DNA of 64,000 nucleotides from Chamaecyparis obtusa (lineage: Eukaryota > Streptophyta > Pinopsida > Cupressales > Cupressaceae), in the NCBI GenBank assembly GCA_027943335.1, contig BSBK01001573.1, forward strand, positions 248,001 to 312,000. The letters run 5' to 3'. The notes under the pieces were generated by a model that saw only the letters and a list, made by a program, of their open reading frames with translations, made no database searches and had not been told where the DNA came from. The position numbers and the translations under genes were made by a program. This document shows positions 22,988 to 34,600 of this stretch, one piece after another. Numbering within the stretch: position 1 is the first letter of the stretch; the number at the start of each line of letters is the position of its first letter.

Positions 22988-25900
22988 TGTTATACACTAA
23001 GTTTGCAGCCTTGTCTCAAGCTCTCATAGTCTTGATAACCTAGTATAACATGGGATTCATCTCTAGGTGTGGGACCTATGCTAACTGAGATGAAACCTCC
23101 AGATTCTAGGTTGGTTCCTCTTGGATAATCACCCTAATTTTCTTATTGATAGGAAAAGTAAAAATTTTGAGGGAAAGGGGGAGAAGGAATACTTGAAAGG
23201 GAAATAACTTGAAAGCAAACTACCTACTAGGTGATACACTAAAATTAGGCTATGAATTGTAGCATAGAGGGATAAAATCAATGAAAGGCTTAGGTCTAGT
23301 AGGTCAAAACTTACTGAATAGGCTTGCATAAGTGTTTCATAGGAGGGCCTGAACATAAGACACAACCTATGACCTGCAAGCAGACATTCACTTCTGTAAC
23401 TCGGTGTAGGATTGAGACAAGACTATTAGGGGGCTGAAGTATACCCACAAAAACATCTAAATCAGATCAAACACAATAACACACACAATTATAGAAAGTA
23501 AGAGGGATCAAGAACCTTAAGTTGTCATTGAAAACATGCATAGACTTCAATTCATTAAGAGATGATCCAAACAATGAAAGGATAGGGATAGAGAGAATGC
23601 CATAAATACCTTAAAGTTGCCTGAATAATCAATGGGAGATTACAAAGAGTAGAAGACCAGAGGGTAGAGAAGATACCACAGATAGCCTTCTGAGAAAGGA
23701 TGACTTTCTTACAAAAGTGGACACTCTCCTTTACAAAATGTGAACTCTCCGCTCAAAAGTTCTAAAAATACAATATATACCTCCCCTCTTGCCCGCAAGA
23801 AAAAGTCAAAACTTAACTAGGGTTAAAGGTTTTACATGAGAGAAACAAACCCTAAATCTGTCAATTCTAATCATAAATACCACTCTGCAAAATCATAGCC
23901 AATCAGATATATCCTTGAGTGCCCATCCCGATACTACAATCAGCCTGCAGACAAGCAACCTGGATTCATCTACCCCTCTTCAAGTTAGCCTTTCCATGAA
24001 GGCTCTAAATCTGATCATTCTTCCCTGGGAACAGTACCATTTAAAAGCTGGCGCCAACTCTTTTTAGCATCTCCTAGCGTGAAAACATGGCATAGTACCT
24101 TGCAATGCTGGCCAATAGTCATCTCCATCACCCTCTCAACCATAACCATCCTGAAAATTTAATTCCTGAGCTAACCGACGTTGTGCATGGCCGAAAAGAG
24201 CAAAACCCTAGCAAAGCCTTCGGAGAAAATTTGAGTTTAAATGTTAACGGCTAGTGTACACACTAAAATGGTGCACTTCTATGAACCATTACATGCAAGG
24301 TTGCTCAAGAATGAGGCCTCACAAAGTGGCTCATAGCTCTCTATGTATGGAGTTGCAAGATTGAAAATTGCTCTCAGCTAGAGCTACAAGCTTGTGACCT
24401 TGCTAGTCAACCATACAATGAGAGATTCAAGTGAAGACAAGGGCAACAATGCCAATATCTCCAAGAATCCAAATATGCAATGCAATGCAAGCTATATGAG
24501 AATGCAATCTAAGCTATGAAAGGAAAGTACAATGCAACTAATCTATGAAAGGAAATAGCAATGGATTACAATGGTTCCTATTTAGACTATGTGAGATTAT
24601 TCTATTGCATAAAAGGAAATCTACACTAAGAATGCCATTATCATGCAACTAAGAAAGCAAATATGAACTAGATGATGAAATGAAGCAAGTCTTCAATGTC
24701 TTCAAACTCCAAATGCACCTAAAACCTGCAGCATAACAATAGCATAAAACAAGTGGATCCAAATGAAGGAGAGAGCTCTCCTTTTATAAGAAATGAGGTG
24801 AAATGGACCATGGAGATTAAGAGGCAAAAAGTCTTAATCAGCGGTGGAGCTTGAAAGAGGAGCAATCCATGTGCACACATATCCTCCAATAGGAAAATAA
24901 GAGTTGACTTTATGTCCATATGAGACAAAAAGTGCTTTTCTCCTTTTTATAAAATATGAATAATACTTTATTTGTGCAACTTAGGATAAGAGGAAAGTGG
25001 GGGCTTTTTTATTTAATCAAAAGGGGAGGAAATATTCCTTTTAATCAAATAAAGACTTAGGATAAATGGTTAGCCCAAGGATAAAAATCCAATATATGAT
25101 CGAAATTAAGATTTGATCAAGAAATTAATAATGTTGAAAATATTGATTATTGATAAAATTGATTCAGGGTTTATAAATTGAATAAATGGGGCCCAAAGTC
25201 TAGGCGACCATTTTAGGGTGCATACAGCTAGTAGGTTAGAAATTAAAACACAACTATCGATGCATAATTCTCGGTAGATGAATGGCCATGATACACTGAG
25301 GAAACAACTTCAAAACCCTTCTAACAAGTCAAAGCCACCATGGAAGTTAGCAGCCAATCAGAAGCAAGCAAATCAACACCTTTGGAAACCATGGACCCAT
25401 GAAGACAAGATTCCAAATGAACGGTGGGAGCATGATCTCACGACTGCTGAATATTCTCTTAGATCATGCGCCAATCGTTGATCTATTTAAACCGGGACCC
25501 TTCTGACAAATGGACCCACTGCAAACCTCGTCATCACTATGTGGACTAATCAAATTCAAGCACATCAGCAAATGGGGACCCACCTAAATCCTCTGACAAC
25601 CAAGTGAAATCAATGGTTGGCGCATAATCTCATAAGTCAAAAAGATTCCTTGTGCCTTTACGCTAGCCATTAGATCTCTTTGAAACTGACAACCTTGTAG
25701 AACCTCTGACATGGCCCCACTGACACTTTCCAAATCATTAATATGTGGACCAATGAGAAGCTACCGTTTGAGTACATGTAGCAGTGGACCCATCTGTTTG
25801 AAGAATTACGTCACAAAGGAGAATCAACGGTTGTCTTATAATCACAAACCTCTGACACACTTCATGAGAACACACGCCAACCATTAGATCAAAAAGGAAA

Positions 25901-26564
25901 CTGACAACCGGGCCCGCTGACAACATACAAGTCATCATCCTTCAACCAATGAAAAGCCTGCACATAGGACAATGTGGCAGTGGACCCCCTAAAGGTCTTG
26001 AAGCGCTACATATTGGAAGGATCAACGATTGTCACAAGATCCCAAGCCTCTGATAGACCCTATGCAAACTCATGATGACCGTTGATCTCTCTTGAACTGG
26101 GACCCCCACATAAAGTGGCAACTTAAACATTAAGCAATTATGCGACTAAAGAAGGGTTAACTGCTTCGCTAGGTCACAAGATATTAAGTGGTGACCGTGA
26201 AACATTTAGTGAATGAGAATCACTGCAGTCGCTGAATCACCGAAAGGAAAAGATAACCGCTGGAGAAATAAGAGAACCTGCGACCAGCCAATAGGATTAA
26301 AGCGCACATGGGTATTTGAGGGTTTTAAGTGGCCGATAAAATAACGATAAAATATAATGAAGGCCTAGGGTTACTTAGGGTTTTATGCGACAATGGCTAC
26401 ATTTTTTGAATTTTTTAGACTTGCAAACCAGGGGATAAAACAATTTGTAGAGGCCAGAGGACAAGGCATAAGATCATGAAATTTTCAGGGATGCTTGGCA
26501 CGGTAAAAACAAAGACCCTGGAATAGATTGGCCAAATTTGCAGAATAGGAAATTCTGGGTAATA
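22988..26564 (-). repeat. 5' LTR of gypsy element, split by a solo LTR
   Basis: It starts TGTTATACACTAAG and ends GGGTAATA, where the expected final CA has become TA. Without the 977-bp insertion (972 bp plus one TSD) it is 2600 bp, against 2597 bp for its partner. Confidence 0.95.
24255..25226. mobile_element. Solo LTR (972 bp) nested in gypsy LTR
   Basis: It begins TGTACACACTAAAATGG and ends CCATTTTAGGGTGCATACA. It is flanked by GCTAG at 24250-24254 and 25227-25231, and the other gypsy LTR at about 15171 has the uninterrupted site with a single GCTAG. It carries no coding region. TG...CA ends with a 5-bp duplication fit a solo LTR. Strand is uncertain. The termini are inverted over about 18 bases, longer than usual for an LTR, so a TIR element is a less likely alternative. 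Confidence 0.8.
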
Positions 26565-26569
26565 GATAT
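26565..26569 (+). repeat. Target-site duplication GATAT (right) of gypsy element
   Basis: It matches 13904-13908. The host ORF frame resumes exactly after it. Confidence 0.9.
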
Positions 26570-27026
26570 ATCCAAGGCAAATTTGATGGATATAGATCTA
26601 ACTATTGAGAAAGTACTTAATTTTCTTGTGATCAATGATTTTATCTTAGAAGCTACAATAGAAATTCGTACTAATGGAGAGAAGTCTATCGAACTAGTGA
26701 AAGAGACTGAACAAAAAGACACTGAGGACACCAAAGATACTGAGACCCCCATAAATCAAAATACATAGCCAGTCATTTCTACCAAGACTACAGGTCAGCA
26801 ACAATCACAAGGACAAGGGACAGAGAAGCCAAAGGAGAAAGAAAAGGATAAAGAAGAAGAAAAAAAGGAAGAAGGGAAATAGGAAGAAAAAAAGGAAGAA
26901 GAGAGACATGAAGAGAGGAAGGAAGAAAAGAAACAAGAAGAGGAAACAGATGAAAGAACAAAAGATACAACTACGACCACTACTTCTGATATAAAGTTCT
27001 CTACTAGAGAGAGTGTAGTGGTATAA
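26570..27026 (+). pseudogene. Unknown element-encoded ORF, 3' part
   Basis: This continues the frame that enters the gypsy insertion at 13908 with no shift once one TSD copy is discounted. It first reads ANLMDIDLTIEKVLNFLVIN, then a Thr/Asp-rich stretch. From 26800 to about 26960 it encodes a very charged Lys/Glu tail from purine-only DNA. It ends at TAA 27024-27026, with in-frame TAGs at 26766 and near 26880. A charged tail often marks a nuclear or RNA-binding protein, but the function is unknown. ORFs on the opposite strand here are shadows of the GA tract. Confidence 0.65.
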
Positions 27027-27308
27027 ATCTAACTTTATAAGATCCCTCCACTGGATCACAGTAAGTAAATTTTTTTTTGGCATTTTTGTCAAAAAATGGG
27101 GATATATTGTATAGCATAAAGGGGATTATATTTAAAGGAGATAGATAAATTTATGTATCTAGGGAGAATAACTATAGGGGGAGTACTGAGTAACAAGCTA
27201 TGAAGTTATAATAAGTTTTACAGAAAGTTCATACATGGTCAAATTTTGGTTAAGGTAACAAATTTTGATGACTTTGAAGTTTTTTGACAAAGATGCCAAA
27301 CTAATGCC

Positions 27309-27320
27309 AAAGGGGGGGAT
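27309..27320 (+). other. Polypurine tract of the pol-less element
   Basis: AAAGGGGGGGAT directly precedes the TGATACTCC start of the right LTR, as expected for the plus-strand primer. Confidence 0.85.
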
Positions 27321-28525
27321 TGATACTCCTATAGAGTTATTTTGCTGTCAATAGTTTTTTTAAAGTCATAATGATTGTAAAAGTTATTCGATAAAGAAGG
27401 ATACTCAAGTCGGTAAAGAAAATAAGCTAGTCGTTAAAGGATATGACAATTTTGGTAAAATGAAAAAAGGAACAAGCACTGAGGAAGGCAAGGAAAGCAC
27501 TGAGCAATTACAAAGCTACAAAATTTACCAAGCTGAGAGTGCACATATTACTAAGTAAAATAAAATGTGTTACCAAGAAACACAAACCAACATAACAAAA
27601 TCTATTAGATACATTAAATCTAGACACCGAGCATAAAATATTTTAAAAATCTTGAGGAGATTGCTTGGTGATTCATTGGAGATTTAAACATGAATATTGT
27701 GAAATATTACAAAGTGAGATCCGCCAATGAAAATTAAATATAATATATGTATTGGAAATGTAACTATTTGGTATCACCACTTAAGGAGAAGATTCTAGAA
27801 TATTTCCACCACTTCTAGATTGGGTATAAAAAGATCAATATGTGAAGATCAAAGATAATGAGAAGAAGAGAATAGGTGATGAGAAGAGAAGCCACAAAGT
27901 AACAAAGTAGTTAGAGAAGAGTTGTGAATGTGATATAGAGTTGAAGCTACTAAGTACAAAAGTTGAATTGTGAGTAGAATATAGAACGAGGTAAATTTAT
28001 GTTGCGCATATTGAGTCTGATAAGAATATGTTGATGCAACATTATAGATAGTTTATGTACTGATTTATTGTGTAATCAGAATTATAAAATCTCTTAAGTG
28101 AGTGGACCTAATAGTCTTAATTTGTAAATCCTTTAACAGGGTACATCACTTAGATTAGAGTTGTAAAATCCTTTAGCAAGGTAGACTGATAAGTCTTTAT
28201 ACTCCTAACAGGGTAAATACTCTTAATAGGGTAAGCTATTAGAAATAGCTAAACATTGTATCTCTAACTGAGAATTTTTTTAGTGTAGTAGTGAAGTATT
28301 GTGGGTTTCATCCCCACTGCAATTTTTTCCTCTGACCAAGGATTTATTTGAGACCAAAAATAATGGTGTTATGAGTTGTGTTTCATGATTTTGATTTATA
28401 TGTTTTTATGATGATGTATGGAAATTTTTCTATTCAGTGAATAGTTAGAAAAGTAGATACAAGTTTTTGGAGCACTGATTCACCCCTCCCCTCTCAGTAC
28501 TTAACTTTTCATTATTATTCCAACA
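27321..28525 (+). repeat. Right LTR of the pol-less element (1205 bp)
   Basis: It begins TGATACTCCTATAG after the polypurine tract and ends TTCCAACA. Its last 507 bp match 9393-9902. It has five spaced TTAACAGGGT-like motifs between 28089 and 28240 and the CACCCCTCCCCTCTCAG end shared with other LTRs in the window. Confidence 0.85.
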
Positions 28526-29504
28526 CAAGGATGTGACAAAAAAATAGCTATAAATGAATCCATATTTTTAAGATAGAAAACTTGAGACAATTTGCTACTT
28601 TAAATAAGTATTAAATCTGAATATTAGATTCCTTTTCTATGTGCAGTGAAAATGTTATACTTTTGGAAATTACATTAGATGAAAATTATGCTGTGTTATA
28701 CTTAATAGTATGGTTTATGATACTATTATATATTATTGATCTGTACATTCTTATCTATCCTTGATAGATTAACTCATATCCATGTTTAAGAAAATGATGA
28801 TTTTTGTTTCAATTTAAATAGGGATGCAAGTGAGCATAGGAATGCAAGAAACTACATTCTATCTATTTCACTTTCATGTGTTTTAATCAATGATTATTTG
28901 AAAGAAGATTTAATTATTAAAGTCTAAATTGAGATATTTTGGTATTAAACCAGAGAAATGTAAGAATTGTACTAATTAGAATTAAAAGTAATTTTTTTGT
29001 ACATTAAAAATATATTATTCTAAATACTTGGTGTTTAGCTCGACTAGAAGAATAAATATACCTTTTTCTTTCTATAAACCATGAATGTATGTCTAACAAA
29101 GACTTCATTTTCCATGTAATTATTTATATATAATATGTTTTATATTAAAAATTGTTAAATTAAATAGATAGCCATACTTTTAATGCATTCCACAAGATGG
29201 ATATGATGAATAAATTAATAATTGTTAATAATAATCCACATATCTTATACACATGAATTTTATATTTAGAGAGCAATTCTTGAATAGTAAATATAATAAA
29301 ACAAATTAAAAATTTCAAATCTTGATAGAAAAGATTGGTATTTATACTCCACAATACTATAAATATTATTGTTATCAATCCTTGATATAATTGTAAATTA
29401 CAATATCAATTATTTAAGTAACCTGAAATTACATGACAAATGGTATTATTCTGTAGGCCATTGTCCCATAAATCATACAATATAACATATTTTTTTGAAG
29501 AAAT
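28526..29504. other. AT-rich 3' flank of the GMC gene
   Basis: This is very AT-rich sequence with no recognisable gene or element. It lies between the right LTR and the gene end and seems to be original host sequence. Confidence 0.5.
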
Positions 29505-29510
29505 TTTATT
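29505..29510 (-). promoter_or_regulatory. Possible polyadenylation signal AATAAA
   Basis: AATAAA lies on the minus strand about 12 bases after the stop codon of the GMC gene. Plant near-upstream elements are loose, so this is only a candidate. Confidence 0.4.
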
Positions 29511-29521
29511 TGGTGGTATTT

Positions 29522-31507
29522 TCAGTTTTGAATGCGTTCGTTGTGGATGCGAAGTCCCATATACCTACATACACAAGAAAAATAGAAGTATATCATTAAA
29601 ATGATGCATTAAAGTTTACATAACAAAAAAATCTATATTAAGCATTTAAAAAATTACCTTCCAAGCATCATAGTAGTGGCTTGTGGATTTGTTCCTGGGC
29701 TATCCTTGAAAATAGAATTGTCGACAACCCTTAGACTATCAACCCCTTTCACATGATAGTTTTTATCAATAACAAGGTCAACTTGACATCCTCCATGATA
29801 GTGCCATATTGATGCTACTGTATCCTTGCAAAACTTGGCCAAGGCATCATTGTCTGATGGATTTTCGGGTAATGTCGATCCGCTAAATTGGAGCATCTTT
29901 GAGTTTCCATTTACACTAAATGCAAACTCTTGGATAGATGATGTCAGACTGATATAAGATAGCGTCTTCACACCAAGCATACATTCTTGTAGATCTAAAG
30001 GATGAGAATAATAGTTATATCTTACCGAAGGACTATCTAGAGGATCTTTGCTATTAAGCCATAACTCACCTCTTGATAAGGGATCTGCCACCTTACTAAA
30101 TATTACACCTAAGTATTCATTATGTGTGGCATTTATTTGTCTTATATAACTAGTAGGCTCAATGTAAATGTTTGAATTGGCTACTATACCTACGACTTGT
30201 ATGTTCCCATATTCCAAAGGTTTAGGGGATTCAATGACAACGGTTGAACGTGGTGGATCTTGAACCTCTTTTCCTACTAGTTTCAAATCTAATTGTACAC
30301 TAATATTCAACTTTTCTAGTTCTTCTGACGGGCCTATTCCACTTAATAGTAGAAGTTGGGGACTACCTATGCTTCCTGCTGACAAAATAACCTCACTCAA
30401 ATCTGATGATTTGTTGGTTGATACTTGGTAAGACTTGCCACTACTGCTACTGATGAATTCCACACCACTAGCCTTCAATTTCTCTGCAACATTATTCATA
30501 ATATGACCATCAAAATCTATAGAGAATAGAAATATTACACTATCAAAACAGTATTACAGAGATTTGGTAATATAATTTATTCTTGCAACATGAATGGAAA
30601 TAAGGAGGATATGGATATATACAGAATAAAGAAATATAAAATAGGTACCTGATGAGGAATCAAAGAGGATTCTGCCGGCTGTAGCATTTAGAAGAACTAC
30701 AATGTTGTCTGGATTTGCATATTGCAGAAGATCTGCAGCTGTGTGTCTCCTTCCATTCTTGTCAAAGATTGTAGCACTTATCTTGGTGCCCTCCAAGTTC
30801 TCAAGAGTATACCCATTGTAAGGAAGCACTCCAGCTTCTAAAAGGCCATCCCGGACAGCAGCACTCCAAACAAAAAGTTTGTCTTGTTTGAAGGCATTCA
30901 ATCTCTCCACCCATTCATATGACTCATTCACAAGCTTCTTGTCCCATCCCATCTTTCGAATATATTGATGGCTTGCCCTGCTGTAGAAGCCGGCATTGAC
31001 GGATGTTCCACCTCCCAAAACCCTCGCCCTTGCCGTCTGCACTCCATCTTCTGTGACAAATCCCTCAAGGACATACGGATAATCACTGGCGTTGCCGAAA
31101 ACCTTGAAAAAGATTCTGTTGTCTGCAGTGTTCGGATTTCCGTAGGGAGAGTCTCCCCTCTCCAATACCAAAACAGAATAATTCTGTGACAGTGTTGCTG
31201 CCAGAGGACATCCAGCTGTTCCTCCTCCAACAATGATGTAATCATACGTTCTCGCGGCCACCTTTTCAGCATCTGCTGTCATAAACGAATATGGATATTC
31301 TGCAGACATCAAGAACATTCATGTTACGTATGAATATGAAAATGACCCAAATTTTTTATCTCTATTTTTCGTAAAGTAAATAAATCTGAAGGAAGAGATT
31401 AGAAAAATATAATGACCTAATGCCTCAACAGGACAAAGTAAGTGATGATGATTTGTAAATATAAGCAGACATGAAATTAAAAACAATAGGATCTTCATTC
31501 TCATCAT
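29522..31507 (-). CDS. GMC oxidoreductase, HOTHEAD/mandelonitrile-lyase-like, four exons
   Basis: I read exons 31507-31417, 31299-30649, 30516-29658 and 29564-29522. The introns all have GT-AG ends and the phases agree, giving 547 residues, near the usual family length. A hydrophobic N-terminus (KILLFLISCLLIFT) is a likely signal peptide. YDYIIVGGGTAGCPLAATLS is the FAD-binding Rossmann motif, ARVLGGGTSVNAGFYSRAS is GMC signature 1, and SAGSIGSPQLLLLSGIG is signature 2. WHYHGGCQVD carries the active-site His, and GTNPQATTMMLGRYMGL closes the fold, with Asn where some members have His. Members oxidise long-chain hydroxy fatty acids (HOTHEAD) or cleave cyanohydrins, and the sequence does not decide between these. 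No stop or frameshift is seen. Two tandem ATGs begin exon 1, and the first is chosen. Opposite-strand ORFs are shadows. Confidence 0.9.
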
Positions 31508-31586
31508 AATCTAACTCCTCGTATAGCCTCGACTTAGAAATAAATCTAACCGATGAATGTTATTGAGTTGAGGTGAAATATGGCTG

Positions 31587-31595
31587 AATTTATAG
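31587..31595 (-). promoter_or_regulatory. Candidate TATA box of the GMC gene
   Basis: CTATAAATT on the minus strand lies about 80 bases upstream of the first ATG, which would leave a 5' leader of about 50 bases. A repeated 3.6-kb block starts about 30 bases further upstream, so the proximal promoter is short and abuts repeat DNA. Confidence 0.5.
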
Positions 31596-31623
31596 ATGAT
31601 CTGCAATTGCGATGGCTGTCGAT

Positions 31624-34600
31624 ATGCTTTTCGTGTCAATTCACACGACTATTCCGATTGGGGAAGGCGACCAAATACAGATCATCAAGGCTATTATTCC
31701 CGGCGACTAAATCTTATCGATTTAATAGTCAAAGGTAATTAAGATACTTCATTATATCATAACACAAATAAAATATATAATTTTATTCTTTTTCTAAAAT
31801 TTAATCATTATAAATCAACTATTTCCTAAACTAATATAAAAGTCGCTAAACTGATTTTGACTAATAAAACGTTATTCATTTTTAAGAGTTCTGTAACTGT
31901 TGTGACGTCTTCGACGAGATAATTTTGAAAACTCTGCAAATGCTATTGAGTTCTTCTAGAATTGTCGACGCGGAAGAAGTGAATATATTGTCGACCAATA
32001 GCACTGCATAAACATCCGTGATCGTTTGGAACATTGTTTCAACCTTGCGTATAGTCATTTGGTTCTCATTGTCAAACGAAAAAACGTGTGTTGAATGAAT
32101 AAGGTGATGGGTATGAATGATATGCATTGCTTTTTGTATCTTTGGTTGCGAAGTTAAATTTTCTTTGATAAGAAGGGTGAAATGCATAGTATGGATTCTT
32201 TCGACTTAAACTTTTCAAATTTATTTTTTAAATCAAATCTCCTTAATTCAATCTAAATCGTGTTTGGGGCATGAGATTTATTAAAATTAAAATGCTTTTC
32301 ACTGACTATGTGTTTCGAATTAAAAATTAAATTATTAAAGAAATTAATTTATCTATGTTATCTTAGAATTTATTTTTCATTAAATTGTTTATCTTATGAG
32401 AACTCAAATTGTGAATTCTGCCTAAAAGGACTTGGAAAAAGTTCATCGATGAGAATGTAGAAGACAAGAATGAAGATAGTTTTGACAGTCTATAAGACAA
32501 TGTTTAAATTTTTTTGAAGAGTTACTAGAATGTATATAATAAGTAATAAATCATCAACAGGTTTTAAGTCTAAGTGAATGCTTTTAAGACGCGTTTTACT
32601 AGGAAGATTCTTTCACCTATGAATTATATTGAACATATATTTAGTTATAAGATGAATTATTTTTTTCCCAAATGTATAGGATGTAGAGTTTTAGGTGCAA
32701 CTTTCTCCTATTTATATCTATGCTTACGTCTTATCAAATGGTACCTTCAGTTGGCATAGAGGTAGAGTGGGTTACACACAAGTGCGTAAATTATTATATA
32801 CAACTAGATTTCTATTTGGATATTTTTCATAGTCCAATACTTTTCTTTGCTAGTCTACAATATCAATCATTGTAAGCATGTTACCAACAAATATTATGAG
32901 TATGAGACATGCAATTTCATTTAAGAATATGGTGTACTTTCTTACTAGATGTACTAATTTAACCTTTGTTTTTCTATGATGATAATAGCTTGGTAGTTGA
33001 AGCTAGTTGTAACTTGCTATTGTCAATAATATTTAGACAAGTTAGTTGTAATATCACCTATGAATATTGAGATGGGTGATATCAAATGTAACTAAAACAC
33101 TATTTCCCATATATCTTTGTTTCTCGAAGATGGGGTAAGTGACTACTTCCTTCATAGAACATTTTATTTAATTGATGTATGGCTAATCTCTACATTATTA
33201 AATTTATATAATTATTTGATTCAAAATAAAAATATTAATTTAATTCTTATTGTTTCATAAATACTTCTTCTTTTTAGAAAGAAACACTATTATGTCCAAG
33301 TATTCAATAAAGATTTCGACAACCTACATTAAAATTATTTTTTATTCATTAACATTATTGTTAATATAGTTCAAACAAAAAATGGAAAACATAAATCCCA
33401 ACCTTCTTATTATCATAAGTACAAAAAGATTGTATAAATTAAAATACATTGTTATCATTTAGAATAATGATTAGGTTATGTTTGAATAGCTCCATAATAT
33501 TAGAAACTACAACACAAAATATAAACTAAATTAATATAACATTAATTGTGTATTATTAAAGTAAATTATAAAGCTTTGTATGAATCTTTTTGTTGAAATC
33601 ACTAAGGATCTTATTTTTACAATACCTACTATTAGATATAGTTTCTTATAATAGATTCTACAATAAATTTTTCTTAAGTCTACATAGAAGTCCAAAATTA
33701 TATTCTTATTCTTTTATATCCTCGAGCAATAGAATAGTTTAGCCATCAAGAATACTCAAAACTTCATACTAGTATAATGCTCATTGATAAAAAGAATTCC
33801 CATTTGTAAATAATGACACCATATATAGAATGCTAAAACAAATATAATTTTTTTAAAAAAATAGTTAAGAATAAGAATGGAAACATAGAATGAAGTATCA
33901 AGGGTTTTCCATAATATGAGACTCAAACTACATGTAAGGTGTTAGCATAATCATTGTTGGCTCCGTCTATTTGTAACTGATATATAACTGCGCCTATCTA
34001 ACTACTCTTTGCACCTACATATTATCTCTCTCTTCTTTGTGCATATTCGCTTATATTTCTTGGAATATGAATCTCATTGTATTCATATTTTTATGCATTG
34101 CCACATTCGGTATTAGAGCATCATTATCACATGTGTGATCTTTCTTGAAGTGGGTGCCTTAGCAATGAGTAGATAGGCATTGAAATAATTTGGAAGGTGG
34201 TTTCTAGTTTGTCTATGAGTATTCAGTACAAGTTTCCAATTTTCTCTGTGCAATAATGGAGTGGTGGAAGCGAACAAATTGTAATTGGATATATTTATAG
34301 TTTATTGAAGTATTATGTGGCATACTAAATTTGAACGATGAGGCTCCCTTTGCACTCCACTTCTATCAGGTCAACGATGAACTCATTCATTGAGTCATCT
34401 TATATACATGCCGAAGAAAGCAGTTTATCTTAATATTATAACTAGAATAACACGAGCTTATTATATTTCTATCTATGAATCTCATGATTTTCTTAGTTTA
34501 ATATGTTGATCGTAAATAGTAGGAGAAACAACACAATTCTCCATTGCTAGGCAATATCATGAATGCAATTTTAGAAGCTGTATCACCATTTTGATTAGCC

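Larger units (their letters stand above)
13909..26564 (-). mobile_element. Ty3/gypsy LTR retrotransposon with extra RNase H
   Basis: The element is 12,656 bp, or about 11.68 kb without the nested solo LTR. It has 2.6-kb LTRs, a PBS at 22966-22983, and on the minus strand gag, protease, an extra RNase H, RT-RNase H and integrase. Gag to the extra RNase H share one frame (22824 to about 19433), and RT to integrase share another (about 19330 to 16712). They are joined by a single-base shift near 19330. The LTRs differ by roughly 6% where I compared them, mostly transitions. The long LTRs, gag-pol layout and second RNase H resemble the Tat/Ogre branch of plant gypsy elements. It lies inside the unknown ORF of the pol-less element. 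No clear polypurine tract is visible next to the 3' LTR (16506-16530). Confidence 0.93.
9393..28525 (+). mobile_element. Pol-less LTR retrotransposon (LARD-like), interrupted by gypsy
   Basis: Outer element of the left nest. It has a truncated left LTR (9393-9902), an iMet-type PBS, a gag with a zinc-knuckle row, an unknown ORF, a polypurine tract (27309-27320) and a right LTR (27321-28525). After removal of the gypsy insertion (13909-26564 plus one 5-bp TSD) about 6.5 kb is left. No protease, integrase, reverse transcriptase or RNase H could be read in any frame, so mobilisation must have depended on another element. The LTR parts that can be compared differ at roughly a fifth of positions by eye, so it is old. 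No target-site duplication can be checked because the left end is missing. Confidence 0.75.

Noticed and set aside
26788..27092. Minus-strand ORFs rich in Ser, Phe and Leu
   Set aside because: They are the antisense of the purine-rich Lys/Glu coding tract.
30928..31272. 114-codon minus ORF and 74-codon plus ORF inside the GMC gene
   Set aside because: They are alternative-frame shadows of exon 2.
31882..32187. 101-codon minus-strand ORF upstream of the GMC gene
   Set aside because: The matching sequence in copy B (about 37730-38055) has a stop and a 16-base length difference in the same frame, and no family is recognisable, so conservation does not support coding.
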